Positions 59,207-64,000 of a stretch of 64,000 nucleotides of DNA are shown piece after piece. Both the position numbers and the translations under genes were made by a program. Source of the stretch: Deinococcus budaensis. GTDB taxonomy: Bacteria > Deinococcota > Deinococci > Deinococcales > Deinococcaceae. The DNA lies in contig NZ_JACHFN010000006.1 in NCBI RefSeq assembly GCF_014201885.1, positions 62,001 through 126,000 of the forward strand. The letters run 5' to 3'. Numbering within the stretch: the stretch's first letter is position 1; each line of letters begins with the position of its first letter. The notes under the pieces were generated by a model. That model was not told the origin of the DNA, made no database searches, and saw nothing but the letters and a program-made list of their open reading frames with translations.

Positions 59207-59225
59207 TGTCAACCGCTGGTGGACA
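59207..59225. promoter_or_regulatory. palindrome related to the 6709 operator candidate
   Basis: TGTCAACC (59207-59214) and GGTGGACA (59218-59225) with a 3-base spacer, 7 of 8 matched. It overlaps the last codons of the DUF3560 gene, so it may partly reflect coding constraint. CCTGTGGATGACC lies just before it (59190-59202). Confidence 0.3.
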
Positions 59226-60102
59226 CGTCCTCGTCCGGGCGGCGCAGCTCGTTGGGCCTGGCCATCATCTGCATCCCCCGGGCGCCGCCCTCCAGAATCT
59301 TCACGCGGACGTTCTTGGGGCCGACCCGCAGGACCTCGACCTTCCCGTACCGGCTGCTGAGCAGCACGTCGCCCTTCTTGTAGCTGGAAGAGGGGGCGAA
59401 AGGCGCGGGTGCCAGCCCCTCCAACCGGGCACGCTCGAAGGCCAGCCGCAACTCCAGGTGCTCGGCCCAGCGGCGCCAGTGGGCCGCACTCCGGTCCCAC
59501 GATGCCTGCCGATCCGGCGTGGGTGGACGCGCCTCCAGATCCGCGAGCGACCGCTGCACCCGCCGCAGCTCCGCCTCCAGCTTCTCGATCCGGCGCCGAA
59601 CCACGCCAGGGTCCGACTTCTGCCGGGCACGTCGCTCGACACCTGCCGCCCGCTGCTGCCAGTACTCGGCCTTGCGGCCCTCCTCCACCGCCTTTCGCAT
59701 GTTCTGTTCACTGCGTTCGATGGCCCGGCGGTGCCGCCCCTCCGAGTGGTGCCCGACCTTGATCGGCTCGCCCATCGGGGGCAGGCCTGCGGACGCGGCC
59801 TGGCGCCTCTCCCCTGCCCGCCCTTCGGCAGCAGCGGCGCGGCCCGCGAAGCGGGTGAGCCTGGCGTCCGGGTCGTCGGGGTCGGTCTCGTGCTCGATGG
59901 ATTCCACGAACTCCAGCAGGAAGTCCTCGCGTTCGGGCGTCCAGGTGGCGACCCAGGCCTCCGACCCGCGCCACCACCGGAACCCGGCCTCACGGGTCCG
60001 GGCGTACTCGTTGGCGTCCAGGCGGGCGCCGGGCGTCCAGCGCAGGGTGTCATCCTCAACGTTGTAAACCGCCGTGCCCAGCGGCTCGCGCTCGCCGGTC
60101 AT
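59209..60102 (-). CDS. DUF3560 protein
   Basis: 297 residues; ATG 60102 overlaps the stop of the upstream gene (ATGA). An N-terminal section with LGTAVYNVEDDTLRWTPGAR and FRWWRGSEAWVATWTPERED is followed by the DUF3560 hallmark GEPIKVGHHSEGRHRRAIER and a Tyr/Trp-containing coiled coil (KAEYWQQRAAGVERRARQ, RRRIEKLEAELRRVQRSLAD), then a small beta domain at the C-terminus (YKKGDVLLSSRYGKVEVLRV). Such proteins are common on plasmids and phages; function is not known. Confidence 0.78.
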   Translation of the reverse strand: MTGEREPLGTAVYNVEDDTLRWTPGARLDANEYARTREAGFRWWRGSEAWVATWTPEREDFLLEFVESIEHETDPDDPDARLTRFAGRAAAAEGRAGERRQAASAGLPPMGEPIKVGHHSEGRHRRAIERSEQNMRKAVEEGRKAEYWQQRAAGVERRARQKSDPGVVRRRIEKLEAELRRVQRSLADLEARPPTPDRQASWDRSAAHWRRWAEHLELRLAFERARLEGLAPAPFAPSSSYKKGDVLLSSRYGKVEVLRVGPKNVRVKILEGGARGMQMMARPNELRRPDEDVSTSG

Positions 60103-60467
60103 GGCTCGACTGTCCACGCGCGCATGACCAGGCCCTCGGCCTCGTCGATCTCCACGTCCACGCGGTGACCCATGATGCGGGCGAGGTGGACGGCCTCGCG
60201 GATGGCGGGCACCGCCGTCTTCAAGGCGTGGAGGTCTAGGACCTCGCTGCCCGCTTCGACGATCAGCGCGAACGGCTCGCGCCAGTCCTCAGGGATGATT
60301 ACCTCGACGTCGCCCAGGGTGCGGCGACCGGCACTGGGGTCTGGTAGGTCCGAGCGCCGGACCACGACCAGCCCGGCGGCCTCCAGCTTCTCCAGGGTGC
60401 GCTCGGCACCCCGGCCCAACGCCTCAAGGGCCGCCGCACGCGCGGCGGCCAAGTCAGGACGGGGCAT
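60099..60467 (-). CDS. hypothetical protein of the DUF3560 operon
   Basis: 122 residues. Start and stop overlap both neighbours. The N-terminal 50 residues are helical (AAALEALGRGAERTLEKLEA) and the second half is mixed alpha/beta (GDVEVIIPEDWREPFALIVE, HRVDVEIDEAEGLVMRAW). No family is recognised. Confidence 0.6.
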   Translation of the reverse strand: MPRPDLAAARAAALEALGRGAERTLEKLEAAGLVVVRRSDLPDPSAGRRTLGDVEVIIPEDWREPFALIVEAGSEVLDLHALKTAVPAIREAVHLARIMGHRVDVEIDEAEGLVMRAWTVEP

Positions 60468-60715
60468 CAGGCAACCGCCTGCTGATCAGCCAAATCCTGC
60501 TCGACGTACAACAGCGCCGCGTAGCCGTCGAGACTGCGATCCAGCGGGTAGACCTCGCCATCGGTGCCGGTGACGGTCATGGCGGAGAGTTGCACGCTGG
60601 CAACCGTCAAGCGCGCAGGTTGGTAGCCGCGGTTGCGGGTCGCCTGCATTCCGACGATTTCCCACGTCACGTGGTCCATGCGCCGGGCCTCCCAGAAGAC
60701 AAGGGGCTGGTTCAC
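60467..60715 (-). CDS. small hypothetical protein of the DUF3560 operon
   Basis: 82 residues from GTG 60715, which overlaps the stop of the previous gene (GTGA); a longer open frame to 60880 lacks a good site. Beta-rich: WEIVGMQATRNRGYQPARLT, VQLSAMTVTGTDGEVYPLDR, then a helix. Unknown family. Confidence 0.55.
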   Translation of the reverse strand: MNQPLVFWEARRMDHVTWEIVGMQATRNRGYQPARLTVASVQLSAMTVTGTDGEVYPLDRSLDGYAALLYVEQDLADQQAVA

Positions 60716-61125
60716 GCGGCCCGACCTGTCTGCGCGTAGGCGTAGCTGCGGGTCAGGGCCGCCTCTTCGGTGGTAAGCGCAGCCAGGCTGGGCACGGATA
60801 CGCCCAGGACCTCGGCCGCAAGTGCGTAGTGCGTGGCGCTGCGGTAACCCAGGACGCCCAGCTCGCGGTGCAGCTGGCACGCGGCGGCTTTGCCGATGGG
60901 AAGCAGGATCTCGTGCAGCAGCTCGGTACGGGTGGCGTTGTCGAGAATCCAGGTGGCGTCCGCGTAGCCCCTGAGCTGGCCGTCCACTGTTGCAGAGAGT
61001 TGACCGAGACCGTCGCGGGTCAGGGTGACGACTTGATGGGAGATGCTGCGGACCACGCCGTACTCGGTGTCTACGGTGATGGCCTTCCAGGTGCGGGTCT
61101 TGGCTCGGGGGGTGGTAGTGTCCAC
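60712..61125 (-). CDS. hypothetical protein, first gene of the DUF3560 operon
   Basis: 137 residues; GTG 61125 with AGGAG 7 bases upstream. N-terminal beta hairpins (RTWKAITVDTEYGVVRSISH, LSATVDGQLRGYADATWILD) and a helical C-terminus (LLPIGKAAACQLHRELGVLG). No family is recognised. It is transcribed from the promoter at 61207-61235 with a hairpin in its leader. Confidence 0.6.
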   Translation of the reverse strand: MDTTTPRAKTRTWKAITVDTEYGVVRSISHQVVTLTRDGLGQLSATVDGQLRGYADATWILDNATRTELLHEILLPIGKAAACQLHRELGVLGYRSATHYALAAEVLGVSVPSLAALTTEEAALTRSYAYAQTGRAA

Positions 61126-61149
61126 GGTGATCTCCTGCTGCGGGGGATT

Positions 61150-61199
61150 TCAGTGAAGGGCGCGGTCGTTCTTGGCGGTTCGGACGCGCCCTTCACTGA
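61150..61199. repeat. perfect 15-bp inverted repeat in the leader of the DUF3560 operon
   Basis: Arms at 61150-61164 and 61185-61199 (TCAGTGAAGGGCGCG and its exact reverse complement), 20-base spacer. In RNA from the minus promoter it would fold as a long hairpin between the start site and the GTG at 61125. Confidence 0.8.
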
Positions 61200-61206
61200 T
61201 ATCCAG

Positions 61207-61235
61207 ATTATAACCGACATGGTTATAATAAGCAA
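61207..61235. promoter_or_regulatory. divergent promoters with palindromic operator
   Basis: ATTATAACC (61207-61215) and GGTTATAAT (61221-61229) form a perfect 9-bp inverted repeat with a 5-base centre. It holds a minus-strand TATAAT (61207-61212) with TTGCTT (61230-61235) at 17 bases, and a plus-strand TATAAT (61224-61229) ending 7 bases before ATG 61237. A repressor bound here would block both directions. Confidence 0.82.
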
Positions 61236-61236
61236 T

Positions 61237-61539
61237 ATGACTATGCCCAGCTATGATGCTTCCATGCCTGCTGCGCTCTCCCCCACTGACCAGCGGATTC
61301 GTGACGCCCTGCGCGCTGCAATGGACGGCTCGTCTCCCCGCGTCACTCAGCAAGCTCTGGCGGATCGCCTGGGCGTCAGCCAGCCTGCGGTCGCCGCCAT
61401 GCTGGCTGGACGACGCGGGCAGGTTCCGCAGAGTCTGATCGACATGCTGGAGGCCCTCGGACTGGAGATCGTGGTGCAGCCGAAGCAGCAACCCGTGCAG
61501 CAACACCAACCTTCTCCAACCCGCTCAGACCTGCCGTAA
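61237..61539 (+). CDS. small HTH (XRE-like) regulator, probably leaderless
   Basis: 100 residues; ATG 61237 lies 7 bases after TATAAT, with no Shine-Dalgarno. The HTH is clear: IRDALRAAMDGSSPRVTQQA, LADRLGVSQPAVAAMLAGRR (about residues 42-61), then QVPQSLIDMLEALGLEIVVQ. The C-terminus is Gln/Pro-rich. It most likely binds the palindrome at its own promoter, controlling itself and the divergent DUF3560 operon. It may be the prophage maintenance repressor or a local regulator. Confidence 0.8.
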   Translation: MTMPSYDASMPAALSPTDQRIRDALRAAMDGSSPRVTQQALADRLGVSQPAVAAMLAGRRGQVPQSLIDMLEALGLEIVVQPKQQPVQQHQPSPTRSDLP

Positions 61540-61619
61540 TCCCTGCAAACCTTGACCAGCACGCGGAGAAACCACTCCGAACATTCCCAACCCTGCTTAA
61601 ACGACCGTCCCGAATGAGA
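61540..61619 (+). other. prophage end, no gene
   Basis: About 80 bases between the HTH gene and the tRNA-like sequence. No gene or strong hairpin is seen. Confidence 0.5.
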
Positions 61620-61669
<50 letters not shown>

Positions 61670-61670
61670 G

Positions 61671-61694
61671 ACTCCCTCCCAGAGGGAGTTTTTT
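61671..61694 (+). terminator. terminator of the tRNA gene
   Basis: ACTCCCTC (61671-61678), CCA loop, GAGGGAGT (61682-61689), then a run of T. It lies directly downstream of the CCA end. Confidence 0.88.
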
Positions 61695-61812
61695 CGTTGT
61701 GTGGTTGCCAGCTGGGACGCCGTTTCTGAAAAGACGACGAGCGCGGGCGACCGGGCCTCGGAGAACCGGGCGCGGACGCAGGGGGGCCGGCCCTCCGGGG
61801 TCCCCAGGGGGG

Positions 61813-63129
<1,317 letters not shown>

Positions 63130-63170
63130 AGGCCAGTGTACGGCGGGCGCCCGCAGACGGCCCGGCCCGG

Positions 63171-63182
63171 CATACTGCCCCC
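63171..63182 (+). promoter_or_regulatory. leaderless-type -10 box for the ACT-domain gene
   Basis: CATACT at 63171-63176, 6 bases before ATG 63183; divergent from the phosphorylase. Confidence 0.4.
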
Positions 63183-63575
63183 ATGGCCCCGCAACTCATC
63201 CTCTCCGTGCTCGGCGGCGCGGCGCCCACCCGCTTCGCCGTCGCCCAGCTCGCCCCGGACGCGCCCCTCCCCGCGCCCGGCGGCGCCTTGTTCAGCCTGA
63301 CGCGCACCCCGGACGAACTCTCGCTGGTGTGCGAGGAAAGCCTCGTTCCGGCGGGGGCCGGGCACCAGGACGGCTGGGCGGCCCTGAAGCTGCACGGCCC
63401 CTTCGACTTCGGGCTGACCGGCATCCTGGCCGCCGTGCTGGACCCGCTGCGGGACGCCGGGGTGGGGATCTTTGCGCTGAGCACCTTCGACACCGACTAT
63501 GTGCTGGTCCCGGCGGCGCGGCTCGCGGAGGCGCGGGCGGCGCTGCGGGGGGCGGGCCACACGGTCACGGACTAA
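63183..63575 (+). CDS. ACT domain protein (CASTOR-like)
   Basis: 130 residues. N-terminal beta domain ([32 protein letters not shown]), then a typical ACT stretch: [58 protein letters not shown]. This is the stand-alone ACT family related to amino-acid sensors, with the conserved FDTDY turn. Probably binds an amino acid. A host gene; its stop overlaps the end of the next gene. Confidence 0.85.
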   Translation: MAPQLILSVLGGAAPTRFAVAQLAPDAPLPAPGGALFSLTRTPDELSLVCEESLVPAGAGHQDGWAALKLHGPFDFGLTGILAAVLDPLRDAGVGIFALSTFDTDYVLVPAARLAEARAALRGAGHTVTD

Positions 63576-64000
63576 TCCCGCCGCGCCCCGTCCGCCTGCT
63601 GCCCTTCTTCCGGGTGGCCGTCGCCGCGCTGATCCGGGGGCGCTTGACCGCCAGGCTGGTCACTCTTCCAGCCGATGCGGGCGTGGGTGCCGTCGCAAAA
63701 AGGCTTGTTTCCGCTCGCGCCGCAGCGGCACAGGGCGGCGCGGACCTCGCGCAGCTCGCCCGCCGGAGTCTGGAGCCGCAGGTCGCCGCGCAGGGTCAGG
63801 GGGCCGTCGGTGACCGGGGTGATGGTGGTGGGCACGGCGGGCGCCTCGGGGGGAGCGCCGTGCAGCGCGTAGTGCAGCGCGCCCGTGGGACAGGTCCGCA
63901 CGACCTCGGCCACCCGCGCGGCGTCGGCCTCGTTCCAGACCTGAATCCAGGGACGCTCCCTGGGCCGGAACACGGCGGGGAGGCCGCGCACGCAGTTGGC
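63572..64000 (-). CDS. CDGSH iron-sulfur / Fer4_19 domain protein (5' end outside window)
   Basis: At least 142 residues; the frame continues past the window end, so the start is not seen. The upstream end NCVRGLPAVFRPRERPWIQ and AEVVRTCPTGALHYALH are the Cys-containing mono-cluster Fer4_19 (divergent ferredoxin-like) part. ALCRCGASGNKPFCDGTHAR is a full CDGSH-type 2Fe-2S motif (Cys-x-Cys, Cys-Asp-Gly-x-His). The tail is charged and disordered. This fusion is a common small host protein with iron or redox roles. Convergent with the ACT gene. Confidence 0.88.
   Translation of the reverse strand, partial: ANCVRGLPAVFRPRERPWIQVWNEADAARVAEVVRTCPTGALHYALHGAPPEAPAVPTTITPVTDGPLTLRGDLRLQTPAGELREVRAALCRCGASGNKPFCDGTHARIGWKSDQPGGQAPPDQRGDGHPEEGQQADGARRD

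Overview
The window is high-GC DNA that is almost all prophage, with about 2.2 kb of host chromosome at the right end. The host looks like a member of the Deinococcota, probably a Deinococcus. This rests on the base composition, on host-type genes at the right end (pyrimidine-nucleoside phosphorylase, an ACT-domain protein, a CDGSH iron-sulfur protein), and on many TANNNT-type -10 boxes lying 5 to 7 bases before an ATG or GTG. That spacing is the hallmark of the leaderless mRNAs known to be abundant in Deinococcus. No name is given for the phage; the integrase and left attachment site are not in the window.

Layout. (1) 1-6.2 kb: early or replication-type genes (ParB-like C-terminus, DEDDh exonuclease, DNA-binding protein, VRR-NUC nuclease, several unknowns). 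(2) 6.7-11.6 kb: a tightly overlapping six-gene operon coding for ParB-like protein, cupin-like protein, PP-loop/PAPS-reductase-like enzyme, class II glutamine amidotransferase, IbrA-like PP-loop enzyme and IbrB-like ParB protein. It is the best candidate here for an undescribed system, possibly nucleotide or DNA hypermodification. (3) 12.1-24.4 kb: packaging and head genes (terminase, portal, protease with nested scaffold, decoration, capsid), connector genes, tail tube and a tail-assembly chaperone with a classic -1 slippery site. (4) 24.4-25.9 kb: an inserted toxin-antitoxin module and a membrane-protein moron. (5) 25.9-50.5 kb: a 2592-residue tape measure protein carrying an M23 peptidase, then tail tip, SGNH-like, lectin-like and tailspike proteins, a lysis region with an M15-type endolysin, and a distal fibre set ending in a PhoD-phosphatase fibre. 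(6) 50.5-61.6 kb: an accessory arm with a single-chain MmeI-like restriction-modification enzyme, a DUF5131 (three-Cys) and TcmP pair on a low-GC island, an Mrr-like membrane nuclease, a DUF3560 operon and a small HTH repressor at a palindromic operator. (7) About 61.62 kb: the 3' part of a tRNA-Pro gene, read as the right attachment site, followed by host genes.

The structural genes form one long rightward, translationally coupled series, with Shine-Dalgarno sequences and hairpins or terminators at points where protein stoichiometry must change. The order (small and large terminase, portal, protease/scaffold, capsid, tube, chaperones, tape measure, tip) is that of a long-tailed siphovirus. 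The accessory genes are mostly single units with their own leaderless promoters, so they can probably be expressed from the silent prophage and serve the lysogen, for example in defence or superinfection exclusion. All functions are inferred from reading the sequence; no database search was run.
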